64,000 bases of DNA from Pseudomonas xionganensis (GCF_009763245.1 NZ_WKJZ01000001.1:2122841-2186840); one strand, 5' to 3'; positions 29,735 through 38,807 are shown, counted from the stretch's first letter. Notes: generated from the sequence alone by a model not told the origin. Program-made: numbers and translations.

Positions 29735-30801
29735 CCCGGGGCCAGGCCGCAGCTGTTCAGGGTCTCCTGCCAGGCCCGCACATGCCGCGCGGTGGCGGCA
29801 TTGAAATCACTCCACAGCGAGTCCGTTTCGCCGCTCAAGCGCTGCAGATAGGCCTGGCTGGCCGGCGGCAGGCCTTCCACTGCCTGCAGGGCCTGCAAGC
29901 TTGCGCGCCATGGCTGGCTACGCTGATGCACCAGGGCCAGGTAAGGCTGCAGGCTGCCAGCGTAGTACTTGATAAAAATGTTCTGCAGGATGCGTCCGCG
30001 CTGTGTGGCCTGGCCCAGGGGGCAGGGCGGGCGGCTGGCCTGGCGCTGTTCCAGCAGCGCGCTGCCGGCCTCCAGGCTGTGGGTGAGGCTGGCCAGGCTG
30101 GTGATCAGCTGGCCGCCCTGGGCGCTGGCATACAGGGCGAAGAAATGGCCATCCAGTTCGCGGGTTGGCGGTGGCAACTGCGCGGGCAGGGCCGCGCCAA
30201 TGGCCGCCAGCTGGCCCAGGGCATCCAGGGCGGCGCTGTCTTCCCCGGCATCTAGGGGCAGTGCCTGATCGGCAAAGCGCAGATAGCCCTCGAACTCCGG
30301 GCTGGCATTCAGGGCATTGAAGAATACTGCCGGCAATTGCTGGCGCTTGTCTGCCGCGATCTGTTGCAGGCTTTGCCGCAGGCTGGTCGAGCGCTCGTTC
30401 TGCAGATGGGGCAGGCAGGCGTCGATGGCGCGCAGCAGTTCACCTTCATAGCCCAGGCGCTGGCTGGCCTGCAGTTGTTTGCCCAGGCTGTTGTTGCGCT
30501 GGCTGATCAGCTGCTGCAGGGCGGGGCAGTGACGGGCATCGACCAGCAGATCGAGCAGGCCGATACGCAGTTCGGGGATATCCAGCAGCCGCTCGCGTCG
30601 CGACGGCAGGCGGTAGCGGCTCAGCGTCTCGCGTGCAATTGGCTCGGGGGTGTCCGCCTCCAGCACATTGGCCAGGCGTTTAAGGTAATCGGCCTGCAGG
30701 GCCAGGCCGTCGTTGGCCGGGGTGCAGGCCGTGAGCAGCACCAGGCTGCCGATTAGAAGCACTCTGCGCATGCTGCGCCCACTTCGCCGGAATAACCCCA
30801 T
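29692..30801 (-). CDS. DUF3080 family lipoprotein
   Basis: 369-aa protein with a lipoprotein signal: a hydrophobic stretch ending in the lipobox LTAC (C26). The remaining chain is mostly helical with many leucine and glutamine residues and no catalytic motif. A second start at 30771 (MRRVLLIGSLVLLTAC) would give a signal of usual length, so the start is uncertain. Function unknown. The 3' end overlaps the tail of the plus-strand gamma-glutamylcyclotransferase gene by 43 bases. Confidence 0.82.
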   Translation of the reverse strand: MGLFRRSGRSMRRVLLIGSLVLLTACTPANDGLALQADYLKRLANVLEADTPEPIARETLSRYRLPSRRERLLDIPELRIGLLDLLVDARHCPALQQLISQRNNSLGKQLQASQRLGYEGELLRAIDACLPHLQNERSTSLRQSLQQIAADKRQQLPAVFFNALNASPEFEGYLRFADQALPLDAGEDSAALDALGQLAAIGAALPAQLPPPTRELDGHFFALYASAQGGQLITSLASLTHSLEAGSALLEQRQASRPPCPLGQATQRGRILQNIFIKYYAGSLQPYLALVHQRSQPWRASLQALQAVEGLPPASQAYLQRLSGETDSLWSDFNAATARHVRAWQETLNSCGLAPGQSGWTGSAANEAQ

Positions 30802-30834
30802 CAGCTTAATCCGCCCAGTGCGCTCTGCAGGCGC

Positions 30835-32226
30835 TCAAATCACCACATTTTGCGACAGTTGCCGGCGAATCGGTTTGCGCGCACTGCGCGCCAGGCGCAC
30901 GGCAAGCATCAGCGCGGCGCAGGTCAGGCCCACCACCAGCCCTTGCCACAGGCCCGCCGGGCCGCTGGGTTCGCCCAGCCAGTCGGAGAGGCCCAAGGCA
31001 TAGCCCACCGGCAGACCGATACCCCAGTAGGCGAACAGGGTCAGCAGCATGGTGATGCGGGTGTCCTGATAGCCGCGCAGGGCGCCGGCAGCGGTGACCT
31101 GAATGGCATCGGAGAATTGGAACAGCGCCGAATAGACGATCAGGCTGCTGGCGATGGCGATCACCGCGCGGTCCGGAGTGTAGATCTGCGCGATCTGCTC
31201 GCGCAGCAGCAGCATCAGGCTGGCGGACAGGCAGGCATAGGCCAGGGCGGCGCCCATGCTGACCCCGGCGGCAAAGCGCGCCTCCCGTGGCTGTCCGGCG
31301 CCCAGCGCCTGGCCGACCCGCACGGTGGCGGCCATGCCCAGGGAGTAGGGGATCATAAAGATCATCGAGCTGAAGTTCAGCGCGATCTGGTGCCCGGCCA
31401 CCACCGTGGCGCCCAGGCCACCGATCAGCAGGGCGATCACGGCGAAGATGCTGGATTCGGCAAACACCGCCACGCCAATCGGCACACCCACCTGCATCAG
31501 CCGTTTGATCACCGCCCATTGCGGCCAATCGAAGCGGGCGAACAGGGCGCTGCTCTTGTAGTAGGGCGCCCATTGCACCCAGACCAGCATGCCGACCAGC
31601 ATAAAAATCATCACCAGGGCCGTGGCCCAGCCGCAACCCACCCCGCCCATGGCAGGCAGGCCCAGCTTGCCGTAGATAAAAATGTAGTTGGCCGGGATAT
31701 TCAGCAGCAGGCCGAGAATGCCCAGCACCATGCTTGGCCGGGTATGACCCAGACCGTCGCTGAAGCAGCGCAGCACGTGATACACCGCCACCGCTGGAAA
31801 GCCGCAGGCCACGGCGCGCAGATAGCCCATGGACGAGGTGATCAGCTCGGGGTCGATATTCATATAGCGCAGGATAAATTCGGCATTCCACAGAAGCGCC
31901 GCAGCGCCACCGCCCACCGCCAGGGCCAGCCACAGGGCCTGGCGCACCAGCGGGCCGATCTCGGCCTCGGTGCCGGCACCAAAGCGCTGCGCCACCTTGG
32001 CCGTGGTGGCCAGGAGGATGCCGGTCATCAGCAGAAACACCGGCACCCAGATCGAATTGCCCAGGGCCACGGCGGCCAGATCATTGGGGCTGACCCGCCC
32101 GGCCATCAGGGTGTCGACGAAGCCCATGGCGGTGTGGGCCAGTTGGGCAATGATAATGGGGGTGGCCAGGGCCAGCAGTACACGCAATTCCTTGCGCACA
32201 CGGCCCAGACGGGATTCGGCAGGCAT
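30835..32226 (-). CDS. MATE family multidrug efflux transporter (NorM/PmpM-like)
   Basis: 463-aa inner-membrane antiporter with twelve helices in two six-helix halves. Features of the NorM branch: LATPIIIAQLAHTAMGFVDTLMAGR at the N-terminus, GNSIWVPVF, and the second-half GVPIGVAVFAESSIFAVIALL, with the acidic residue that couples Na+ or H+. Exports cationic drugs and dyes in exchange for cations; in P. aeruginosa PmpM uses protons. ATG 32226 aligns with the family; the longer frame begins in the pdxB promoter gap. Divergent from pdxB. Confidence 0.9.
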   Translation of the reverse strand: MPAESRLGRVRKELRVLLALATPIIIAQLAHTAMGFVDTLMAGRVSPNDLAAVALGNSIWVPVFLLMTGILLATTAKVAQRFGAGTEAEIGPLVRQALWLALAVGGGAAALLWNAEFILRYMNIDPELITSSMGYLRAVACGFPAVAVYHVLRCFSDGLGHTRPSMVLGILGLLLNIPANYIFIYGKLGLPAMGGVGCGWATALVMIFMLVGMLVWVQWAPYYKSSALFARFDWPQWAVIKRLMQVGVPIGVAVFAESSIFAVIALLIGGLGATVVAGHQIALNFSSMIFMIPYSLGMAATVRVGQALGAGQPREARFAAGVSMGAALAYACLSASLMLLLREQIAQIYTPDRAVIAIASSLIVYSALFQFSDAIQVTAAGALRGYQDTRITMLLTLFAYWGIGLPVGYALGLSDWLGEPSGPAGLWQGLVVGLTCAALMLAVRLARSARKPIRRQLSQNVVI

Positions 32227-32361
32227 GCTGATGATTTCGCTACGGGGGCAAATGGCCGAGTAGTCTACGCCCTGACGCAACGGTCAGAAAGTGCGGTCTC
32301 AAGCGATGGGACTGCTCCGTTGACGGGCTGTTAGAATGCCGGCTGATTGATGGAGCCTGCC

Positions 32362-33492
32362 ATGCGCATAGTCGCCGACGAAAACATTCCCCTGCTCGAT
32401 GAGTTCTTTGCCGCCTTCGGCAGCATCCGGCGTTTGCCTGGCCGTGCCATCACGGCCGCCGATGTACGCGATGCCGACCTGCTGCTGGTGCGCTCGGTGA
32501 CCCGGGTCGACCGCGCCCTGCTGCAAGGCAGCCGTGTGCGTTTTGTTGGCACCTGCACCATCGGCACCGATCATCTGGATCTGGATTACTTTGCCGAGGC
32601 CGGCATCGCCTGGAGCAGCGCCCCGGGCTGCAATGCCCGCGGCGTGGTGGACTATGTACTGGGCAGCGTACTGACCCTGGCCGAGCGCGAGGGCGTTGAC
32701 CCTGCCCAGCGCAGCTATGGCGTGGTCGGCGCCGGGCAGGTGGGCGGCCGGCTGGTTGCGCTGTTGCAGGGCCTGGGCTGGCAGGTGAAGGTCTGCGATC
32801 CACCGCGCCAGGCCGCCGAGGGCGGCGACTTTGTCAGCCTGGAGCAGATCATCGCCGAGTGTGATGTGATCAGCCTGCACACCCCGCTGGATGCCGATAC
32901 CCGTCATCTGTTTGATCATGCCCGGCTGGCCGTGCTCAAACCGGGCACCTGGCTGATCAACGCCAGCCGCGGCGCGGTGGTGGATAACCGCGCCCTGCGC
33001 GAGTTGCTGCAGCAGCGTAGCGATCTCAAGGCAGTGCTGGATGTGTGGGAGGGCGAACCCGTGGCCGATCCGCAGTTGGCCGCCCTGTGCCAACTGGCCA
33101 CTCCGCATATCGCCGGCTACAGCCTGGATGGCAAGCTGCGCGGCACGGCGCAGATCTATCAGGCCTGGTGTGCCTTTCTCGGGGTAGCCGAACAGGTGCG
33201 CTTAAGCGATTTACTACCCAAGCCCTGGCTGGCTGAAGTAAGTCTGGAGGCCAGCGCCGAAGCGGGTTGGGCCTTGGCCAGTCTGTGCCGCGCGGTCTAT
33301 GACCCGCGCCGCGACGATGCGGATTTCCGCCGTAGCCTGGTGGGTGACGAGGCCCAGCGCCGTGCGGCGTTCGATGCCTTGCGCAAGCACTACCCGATGC
33401 GTCGGGAGATCGACGGCCTGCGGGTGCGGGTAAATGGCGAGGCCCCCGAACTGGCCCGCCTGGTGCGGGCCCTGGGTGCGCAGTTGGGCTGA
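32362..33492 (+). CDS. pdxB: 4-phosphoerythronate dehydrogenase
   Basis: 376-aa NAD-dependent enzyme of the D-2-hydroxyacid family, second step of pyridoxal phosphate synthesis in gammaproteobacteria. The cofactor site is [12 protein letters not shown], and the catalytic residues appear in [10 protein letters not shown] (Arg), DVWEGEP (Glu) and TPHIAGYS (His). The C-terminal PdxB dimerisation domain is complete. ATG 32362 has TGGAG upstream. Length is normal (about 380 aa). Confidence 0.96.
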   Translation: MRIVADENIPLLDEFFAAFGSIRRLPGRAITAADVRDADLLLVRSVTRVDRALLQGSRVRFVGTCTIGTDHLDLDYFAEAGIAWSSAPGCNARGVVDYVLGSVLTLAEREGVDPAQRSYGVVGAGQVGGRLVALLQGLGWQVKVCDPPRQAAEGGDFVSLEQIIAECDVISLHTPLDADTRHLFDHARLAVLKPGTWLINASRGAVVDNRALRELLQQRSDLKAVLDVWEGEPVADPQLAALCQLATPHIAGYSLDGKLRGTAQIYQAWCAFLGVAEQVRLSDLLPKPWLAEVSLEASAEAGWALASLCRAVYDPRRDDADFRRSLVGDEAQRRAAFDALRKHYPMRREIDGLRVRVNGEAPELARLVRALGAQLG

Positions 33493-33498
33493 GGGCGC

Positions 33499-33663
33499 TT
33501 ACTTACGCTGGGTGCTCTGTTGCAGGGCTTTTTCCAGCTCGCTGCAGGCCTGCTGGATCATGGCTTCGGTGATAGGGATTTCGCGGCCCTGAGCGTCGAT
33601 CAAAAAACCGCCCAGGGGCATCTGCTGAGGTTGTTTGGGCGAGTTGGACGAGTGCTGATGCAT
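33499..33663 (-). CDS. Small conserved protein, PA1571-like
   Basis: 54-aa reading frame: MHQHSSNSPKQPQQM, then PLGGFLIDAQGREIPITE and a helical end with ACSELEKALQQ. A strong AAGGAG lies seven bases before the ATG, which supports it as a real gene too short for most gene callers. The pattern of a histidine/glutamine-rich head, a short beta-like LGGFLIDAQGREIPIT and a helix resembles the small protein next to the NAD-kinase-like gene in P. aeruginosa (PA1571-PA1572); this is from memory and unverified. Function unknown. It is convergent with pdxB, stops seven bases apart. Confidence 0.72.
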   Translation of the reverse strand: MHQHSSNSPKQPQQMPLGGFLIDAQGREIPITEAMIQQACSELEKALQQSTQRK

Positions 33664-33808
33664 GGGGTGTCTCCTTATCGAGTTGCTTCGATCTTATTGG
33701 TCTTGGATGAAGGCCCTATGACAGTTGCGACGGCGTTAATCCGGCGCAGGACACAGGTTGACGGGCTCTTTGCAGGCACTGTGCCAGCTCGCGGAAGATA
33801 AATTGTTA

Positions 33809-34003
33809 GAACCTATTTACGATCTCGCGAGCTAGAGTCCTGCAAGGCAAAAACAGGCGAGGAAGCGGAGTGTACTTTTGTACATGAGCATGACTCGCTT
33901 CACTCGCCCTTCGGGTCGCGCTGAAGCGCGATAGCCGCAAGCGGCTTGCCGAGCCTGTTTTTAACGCAGCAGGGCCGACGCGTAGCAGATCGTAAGTAGG
34001 TTC
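33809..34003. mobile_element. MITE-like element with terminal inverted repeats
   Basis: The left end GAACCTATTTACGATC (33809-33824) and the right end GATCGTAAGTAGGTTC (33988-34003) are inverted repeats with 15 of 16 matches. The 195-base interior has no open frame and contains a TGTACTTTTGTACA palindrome and several short inverted repeats. The layout is that of a non-autonomous miniature transposable element. It fills most of the 351-base gap before the NAD-kinase-like gene and ends 11 bases before its start codon. No clear target-site duplication is visible. Confidence 0.7.
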
Positions 34004-34014
34004 TTGAGGGTGTA

Positions 34015-35130
34015 ATGAGTAAATTTCATATAGGTCTGATCATCAACCCGCTGGCTGGCCTGGGTGGCCCGGCGGGCTTCAAGGGCAGCGACGGCATGGC
34101 CGAGCAGGCCCTGGCCCTGGGCGTCGAAGCACGGGCGGCGCAGCGCACTCAAGTGGCCCTGGAGCAATTGCTGCCTCTGCGCGAGCGTATCGAGTTCCTC
34201 AGTTTTCCCGGGGCCATGGGCGGTGAGCTGCTGGCGCAAATGGGCTTTGCCCATCGCCTGCTCGGCGAGCTGGGTGATGGCCCGACCACCGCGGCGGACA
34301 CCCAACGGGCGGTGCAGCAGCTGCAGGCGGCCGGGGTGGCGCTGATTCTGTTTGCTGGTGGCGATGGCACGGCGCGGGATATCTGTGCGGCAGTGCGCGA
34401 AGGCCAGCCGGTGCTGGGGATTCCCGCCGGGGTGAAGATCCAGTCCGGGGTCTATGCCATCAGCCCCAAGGCGGCCGGTGAGCTGACGGCGCGTCTGGTT
34501 GAGGGTGGCCTGGTGCGCCTGGCCAGCGGCGAGGTGCGCGATATCGACGAGAACGCCCTGCGCGAAGGCCGGGTCAGCGCCCGCTGGTATGGCGAGCTGA
34601 CGGTGCCGGAAGAGGGTGGCTATGTGCAGCAGGTCAAGCAGGGCGGGGTGGAGTCCGAGGATCTGGTGCTGGCCGATCTGGCCGCCTGGCTGGAAGGCAG
34701 CTGGGAGAGCGGGGTGCGCTATGTATTCGGCCCCGGTTCGACCCTGCATGGTCTGGCGCAGAACCTGGGTCTTGAGACCACTTTATTGGGCGTGGATGTG
34801 ATCGAGGACGGTCAGGTGATCGCCCGCGACGTCAACGAGGCGCAGCTGTTCGCGCTGGTCGATGGTCATGCTGCGCGCCTGCTGGTGACCGCCATCGGTG
34901 GCCAGGGGCATATCCTCGGTCGTGGCAACCAGCAGGTCAGCCCACGGGTGCTGCGCGCCATCGGCCTGGATAACCTGCGGGTGGTGGCCACCAAACGCAA
35001 GCTCGGCACCCTGCAGGGTCGCCCATTGTTGGTGGATACCGGCGATACGGCGCTGGATGCGGCTTTCCCCGATGCGGTGCGGGTGTGGGCAGGCTATAAG
35101 GAAGAGCTGCTGTATCCGCTGGGCCAGTAA
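34015..35130 (+). CDS. ATP-NAD kinase family protein
   Basis: 371-aa protein. INPLAGLGGPAG at the start and LFAGGDGTARDI near residue 115 match the two conserved loops of the NAD kinase/diacylglycerol kinase fold; ALGV...GPGSTLHGL is a further family segment. It differs from canonical NadK (about 290 aa) in its longer C-terminus, and pseudomonads carry a separate nadK, so the substrate may not be NAD. GAGGGT serves as ribosome-binding site and is immediately downstream of the MITE end. Position next to the PA1571-like gene matches P. aeruginosa. Confidence 0.85.
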   Translation: MSKFHIGLIINPLAGLGGPAGFKGSDGMAEQALALGVEARAAQRTQVALEQLLPLRERIEFLSFPGAMGGELLAQMGFAHRLLGELGDGPTTAADTQRAVQQLQAAGVALILFAGGDGTARDICAAVREGQPVLGIPAGVKIQSGVYAISPKAAGELTARLVEGGLVRLASGEVRDIDENALREGRVSARWYGELTVPEEGGYVQQVKQGGVESEDLVLADLAAWLEGSWESGVRYVFGPGSTLHGLAQNLGLETTLLGVDVIEDGQVIARDVNEAQLFALVDGHAARLLVTAIGGQGHILGRGNQQVSPRVLRAIGLDNLRVVATKRKLGTLQGRPLLVDTGDTALDAAFPDAVRVWAGYKEELLYPLGQ

Positions 35131-35153
35131 TGGTTCAGCCGCCGCAGTGTGTT

Positions 35154-35186
35154 CCCTCTCCCTCCGGGAGAGGGCTAGGGAGAGGG
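35154..35186. repeat. GAGAGGG repeat hairpin over the ribosome-binding region of the DUF1287 gene
   Basis: CCCTCTCCC (35154-35162) can pair with either GGGAGAGGG at 35166-35174 or GGGAGAGGG at 35178-35186. The second copy is the only purine-rich stretch before the ATG at 35196 and so probably serves as ribosome-binding site. Similar CCCTCTCCC/GGGAGAGGG repeats are widespread between genes in many pseudomonads. Two alternative stems could open or hide the site. Confidence 0.6.
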
Positions 35187-35195
35187 AAAGACTTT

Positions 35196-35771
35196 ATGCG
35201 GTTTTTCGTTTTATGGCTGCTCACTGGCCTGCTGTCCCTTGAAGCCTGGGCTCTGCAGCCCGAGGCTCTGGTCAATGCTGCCCGCCAGCAGGTCGGGGTG
35301 ACCACCGGCTATGACCCGGCCTACCGTCGCCTGAGCTATCCCGGTGGCGATGTGCCGCTTAATACCGGCGTCTGTACCGATGTGGTGATCCGCGCCCTGC
35401 GCCAGCAGGGCCTGGATCTGCAGCAGGCGGTGCACCAGGACATGCGCGCCCACTTCAGTCTGTATCCGCAGAACTGGGGGCTAAGCCGGCCCGACGCCAA
35501 TATCGACCACCGCCGTGTGCCCAACCTGATGACCTGGTTTAAGCGCCAGGGCTGGGCGCTGGTGCCGAGTCAGGATGCAGAACGCTATCGTCCCGGCGAT
35601 ATCGTCACCTGGGATCTGGGCGGCGGTCTGACCCATATCGGCATTATCAGCGACCGACACACAAGCAGCGGTGTGCCTTTGGTGCTGCACAATATCGGTC
35701 AAGGCGCCCAGGAGGAGGATATCCTCTTCGGCTTTCGCATCACCGGGCACTATCGAGTCCCGGCCGCTTGA
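35196..35771 (+). CDS. DUF1287 family protein (exported NlpC/P60-like fold)
   Basis: 191-aa protein with a signal peptide (residues 1-18, MRFFVLWLLTGLLSLEAWA). The motif LNTGVCTDVVIRALR has the cysteine of an NlpC/P60-like papain-type active site, with VTWDLGGGLTHIGIIS bearing the partner histidine. DUF1287 proteins are predicted periplasmic hydrolases; target unknown. The first ATG at 35130 would start inside a repeat and gives no signal peptide, so ATG 35196 was chosen. Overlaps the repeat that supplies its ribosome-binding site. Confidence 0.82.
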   Translation: MRFFVLWLLTGLLSLEAWALQPEALVNAARQQVGVTTGYDPAYRRLSYPGGDVPLNTGVCTDVVIRALRQQGLDLQQAVHQDMRAHFSLYPQNWGLSRPDANIDHRRVPNLMTWFKRQGWALVPSQDAERYRPGDIVTWDLGGGLTHIGIISDRHTSSGVPLVLHNIGQGAQEEDILFGFRITGHYRVPAA

Positions 35772-35794
35772 ACATCGCACATAAGGAGTTGGGC

Positions 35795-36229
35795 ATGCAG
35801 GTGCAAACACGTCCTCCCTTTATCCAGGCCGGTGAGCGCGTGGTGCTGTTCGACGGCGTGTGCACGCTCTGTAATGGCTGGGCCAGGTTTCTGATCGAGC
35901 AGGATAGCGAGCAGCGCTTTCGCCTGGCTTCGGTGCAGTCGCCCCAGGGCCAGGCGCTGCTGGCCTGGGCGGGTTTGCCCACTGATCACTTCGACAGTAT
36001 GGCCCTGGTCGAGAATGGCCAGATGCTGCTGCGTTCCGATGCCGTGCTGCGTGTGCTCGCCCAACTCCCTGGGGCCTGGCGCTATCTGGCCTGGTTGCGC
36101 GTGATTCCACGGCCGTTGCGCGACTGGTGCTATGACCGTATTGCCCTTAATCGCTACCGCCTGTTTGGCCGCTATGAGCAGTGCCTGTTGCCCAGCGCCG
36201 ACCATGCCCGGCGTTTTCTGCATGATTGA
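35795..36229 (+). CDS. DCC family thiol-disulfide oxidoreductase-like protein
   Basis: 144-aa protein with the DGVCTLCNGW motif (C23, C26) that names the DCC family (PF04134), preceded by a beta-strand with VVLFD. Thioredoxin-like fold and redox activity are predicted; substrates are unknown. ATG 35795 is preceded by AAGGAG. Its stop overlaps the start of the next gene by eight bases, so both are coupled; DCC and DoxX-type proteins often occur side by side. Confidence 0.85.
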   Translation: MQVQTRPPFIQAGERVVLFDGVCTLCNGWARFLIEQDSEQRFRLASVQSPQGQALLAWAGLPTDHFDSMALVENGQMLLRSDAVLRVLAQLPGAWRYLAWLRVIPRPLRDWCYDRIALNRYRLFGRYEQCLLPSADHARRFLHD

Positions 36230-36614
36230 GGCACGACTGCAGCAGATCGCCTGGATCGCCCGCATCGCTCTGGCGCTGGTGTTTATCTGGCATGGCCTGG
36301 TGCCGAAGATTCTCTGGCTAAGCCCCGATGAACTGGCGATGATCCAGGCCCATGACTTTCCATGGCCGGCCCACTGGGTGGCGCGTCTGGCTGGGGGTGG
36401 GGAAATACTTCTGGGCTTGCTGCTGATGTCGAGTCGCTGGCGTTGGCCAGTGTGGCTGGCAGCGGGGTTGTTGTTTGTGCTGCTGCTTGATGTGGCGCTA
36501 TTCAGTCCCCATCTACTGCTGCAGGCCTTTAATCCCGTTTCGACCAATCTGGCGGCGCTGGCCCTGTGCGTGGTGATCCATCTGGCGGAAAGGCCCCTGC
36601 AGGCCTGTTCCTGA
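36222..36614 (+). CDS. DoxX-like membrane protein
   Basis: 130-aa protein with four helices: IARIALALVFIWHGLVPKIL, GGGEILLGLLLMS, VWLAAGLLFVLLLDVALF and LAALALCVVIHLA. The layout with a conserved histidine (HGLVPK) and GGxEILxGL resembles the DoxX-like family PF13781. Coupled to the DCC gene through an eight-base overlap, it may be the membrane partner of that redox protein; inference only. Confidence 0.75.
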   Translation: MIEARLQQIAWIARIALALVFIWHGLVPKILWLSPDELAMIQAHDFPWPAHWVARLAGGGEILLGLLLMSSRWRWPVWLAAGLLFVLLLDVALFSPHLLLQAFNPVSTNLAALALCVVIHLAERPLQACS

Positions 36615-36644
36615 GCAAGTCCTTCGAGCTGCGAGCGAGCCTGT

Positions 36645-38414
36645 ATGTCCGCGATTCTGTCTTCCCGCCAGCGTAATGCCCTGGTGCTGGCCTGGCGTTT
36701 TATCGCGCCTTACCGCGCTCGGGTATTGGGCGCGCTATTGGCGCTGCTGTTTACCGCGGCCATCACCCTGTCCATGGGCCAGGGCATCAAGCTGCTGGTG
36801 GACCAGGGGCTGGCCACCCAGTCACCGGCGGCGCTGCAGCAGTCCATCGGGCTGTTCTTCGTATTGGTGTTGGCCCTGGCCCTGGGCACCTATACGCGCT
36901 TCTATCTGGTGTCCTGGCTCGGCGAGCGGGTGGTGGCGGATATCCGCAGGCGGGTGTTCGATCACCTGATCGAGCTGCATCCGGGCTTCTACGAGAGCAA
37001 CCGCAGCTCGGAGATCCAGTCGCGGCTGACCGCCGATACCACCCTGTTGCAGTCGGTGATCGGCTCGTCGCTGTCCATGGCTCTGCGCAACCTGATCATG
37101 CTGATTGGCGGCAGCGTGCTGCTGGTGGTGACCAATCCCAAGCTCAGCGGCATCGTCCTGGCGGCCTTGCCCCTGGTGGTGGCGCCGATCCTGATTTTCG
37201 GCCGCCGCGTGCGCGCTTTGTCACGACTGTCCCAGGATCGGGTGGCGGATGTGGGCAGCTATGTTGGCGAGGTGCTGGGGCAGATCAAGACCGTGCAGGC
37301 CTACAACCACCAGGACGAGGACAAGCGTCGTTTCGGCCTGTCCGCCGAGGCGGCCTTTGCCGTGGCGCGCCAGCGTGTCGCCCAGCGTGCCTGGCTGATC
37401 ACCGTGGTGATCGTGCTGGTGCTCGGCGCGGTGGGGGTGATGCTCTGGGTCGGCGGGATGGATGTGATCGCCGGACGCATTTCCGGTGGCGAGTTGGCCG
37501 CCTTTGTGTTCTACAGCCTGATCGTCGGCGGTTCCTTCGGCACCCTGAGCGAGGTGATCGGCGAGCTGCAGCGTGCCGCAGGCGCTGCCGAGCGTATCGG
37601 CGAACTGCTGGCAGCGAGTAACCAGATCAGCGCACCGACCGAGCCCATGCAGCTGGTGCGGCCGGTGCAGGGGCGCATCGAGCTGCAGGGCCTGCGCTTC
37701 GCCTATCCGTCGCGCCCGGAACGCTTCGCCGTAGATGGCATCGACCTGCAGGTGGGCGCCGGTGAGACCCTGGCTTTGGTCGGCCCGTCAGGTGCGGGCA
37801 AGTCGACCCTGTTCGATCTGCTGCTGCGTTTTTTCGACCCGCAGGCCGGGCGTATCCTGATCGACGGGGTGCCCATCGCATGCCTCGATCCCCGTGAACT
37901 GCGCCAGTGCTTTGCCCTGGTGTCACAGAATCCGGCGCTGTTCTTCGGCACAGTTGCGGACAATATCCGTTACGGCAAAACCAGCGCTAGCCACGCCGAG
38001 GTGGAGGCTGCCGCCAAGGCCGCCCATGCCCACGACTTTATCCAGCAGCTGCCCGAGGGCTACCAGACCCACCTGGGCGAGGCCGGCCTGGGGCTTTCCG
38101 GCGGCCAGCGCCAGCGCCTGGCCATTGCCCGGGCGCTACTGGTGGACGCCCCCATTCTGCTGCTGGACGAGGCCACCAGCGCCCTGGATGCCGAGAGCGA
38201 ACACCTGATCCAGCAGGCCCTGCCACGCTTGATGGCCGGTCGCACCACCCTGGTGATTGCCCATCGTCTGGCCACGGTAAAGAGCGCCGACCGTATCGCC
38301 GTGATCGAGCAGGGTAGGTTGGTCGCGATTGGCAAGCATGCCGAGCTGATCGAGCGCAGCCCGCTCTATGCGCGACTGGCCGAGCTGCAGTTTGGTGTAG
38401 AGGCGGTTGCCTGA
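36645..38414 (+). CDS. ABC exporter, fused membrane and ATPase domains (MsbA/LmrA-like)
   Basis: 589-aa half-transporter that functions as a homodimer. Residues 1-310 hold six helices; the ATPase carries Walker A GPSGAGKST near 380, signature LSGGQRQ near 483, Walker B ILLLDEATSALD near 504 and the H-loop IAHRLATV. The multidrug exporter-like ABCB group is the best fit. Substrate unknown: it lacks a link to LPS genes, so it is not MsbA itself. Alone in its transcription unit after the DoxX-like gene (30-base gap). Confidence 0.88.
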   Translation: MSAILSSRQRNALVLAWRFIAPYRARVLGALLALLFTAAITLSMGQGIKLLVDQGLATQSPAALQQSIGLFFVLVLALALGTYTRFYLVSWLGERVVADIRRRVFDHLIELHPGFYESNRSSEIQSRLTADTTLLQSVIGSSLSMALRNLIMLIGGSVLLVVTNPKLSGIVLAALPLVVAPILIFGRRVRALSRLSQDRVADVGSYVGEVLGQIKTVQAYNHQDEDKRRFGLSAEAAFAVARQRVAQRAWLITVVIVLVLGAVGVMLWVGGMDVIAGRISGGELAAFVFYSLIVGGSFGTLSEVIGELQRAAGAAERIGELLAASNQISAPTEPMQLVRPVQGRIELQGLRFAYPSRPERFAVDGIDLQVGAGETLALVGPSGAGKSTLFDLLLRFFDPQAGRILIDGVPIACLDPRELRQCFALVSQNPALFFGTVADNIRYGKTSASHAEVEAAAKAAHAHDFIQQLPEGYQTHLGEAGLGLSGGQRQRLAIARALLVDAPILLLDEATSALDAESEHLIQQALPRLMAGRTTLVIAHRLATVKSADRIAVIEQGRLVAIGKHAELIERSPLYARLAELQFGVEAVA

Positions 38415-38467
38415 GGCGGGCGCGAAGCTAAGAGTGGGGACGTCTGCCTGCGGGTTGTATCCAAGCC

Positions 38468-38506
38468 ATAAAAAATGCCGCTCACCTGAGTCAGGTGAGC
38501 GGCATT
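38468..38506 (-). terminator. Rho-independent terminator of ppnP
   Basis: AATGCCGCTCACCTGA (38474-38489) and TCAGGTGAGCGGCATT (38491-38506) form a nearly continuous 16-bp palindrome. On the minus strand the stem is followed by a run of six T, so it ends transcription of ppnP and may also stop read-through from the ABC exporter gene. Confidence 0.88.
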
Positions 38507-38525
38507 GGCTATTCGCGGCGCTAGC

Positions 38526-38807
38526 TTAGCGGTATTCGCACAGATAGGCGGTATCCACGGCCACCTTGAGCTGGAACTTGCTGTTGGCCGGTACGGTGAA
38601 CTGGCTGCCGGCGGCAAAGTCTTCCCAGCTGTCGCTGCCCGGCAGTTTGACGGTCAGGGCGCCGGCGATCACGTGCATGACTTCCAGCTGGTTGGTGCCG
38701 AACTCGTATTCACCCGGGGCCATCACGCCTACGGTGGCCGGGCCTTCGCTCATGGCGAAGGCAATGGAAGTGACGGTGCCGTCGAAGTACTGGTTGACCT
38801 TGAACAT
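38526..38807 (-). CDS. ppnP: Pyrimidine/purine nucleoside phosphorylase PpnP
   Basis: 93-aa cupin-like enzyme that splits nucleosides with phosphate (former DUF1255, YaiE in E. coli). The sequence [36 protein letters not shown] and [18 protein letters not shown] is characteristic of the family, and the length is the usual 93-94 aa. ATG 38807 has GAGGA upstream; an in-frame TTG two codons before is unlikely. Confidence 0.93.
   Translation of the reverse strand: MFKVNQYFDGTVTSIAFAMSEGPATVGVMAPGEYEFGTNQLEVMHVIAGALTVKLPGSDSWEDFAAGSQFTVPANSKFQLKVAVDTAYLCEYR

Noticed and set aside
30806..31933. 375-codon minus-strand frame inside the MATE transporter gene
   Set aside because: It is in another frame of the same strand with Arg/Gly-rich composition and no hydrophobic helices; the MATE frame has twelve helices.
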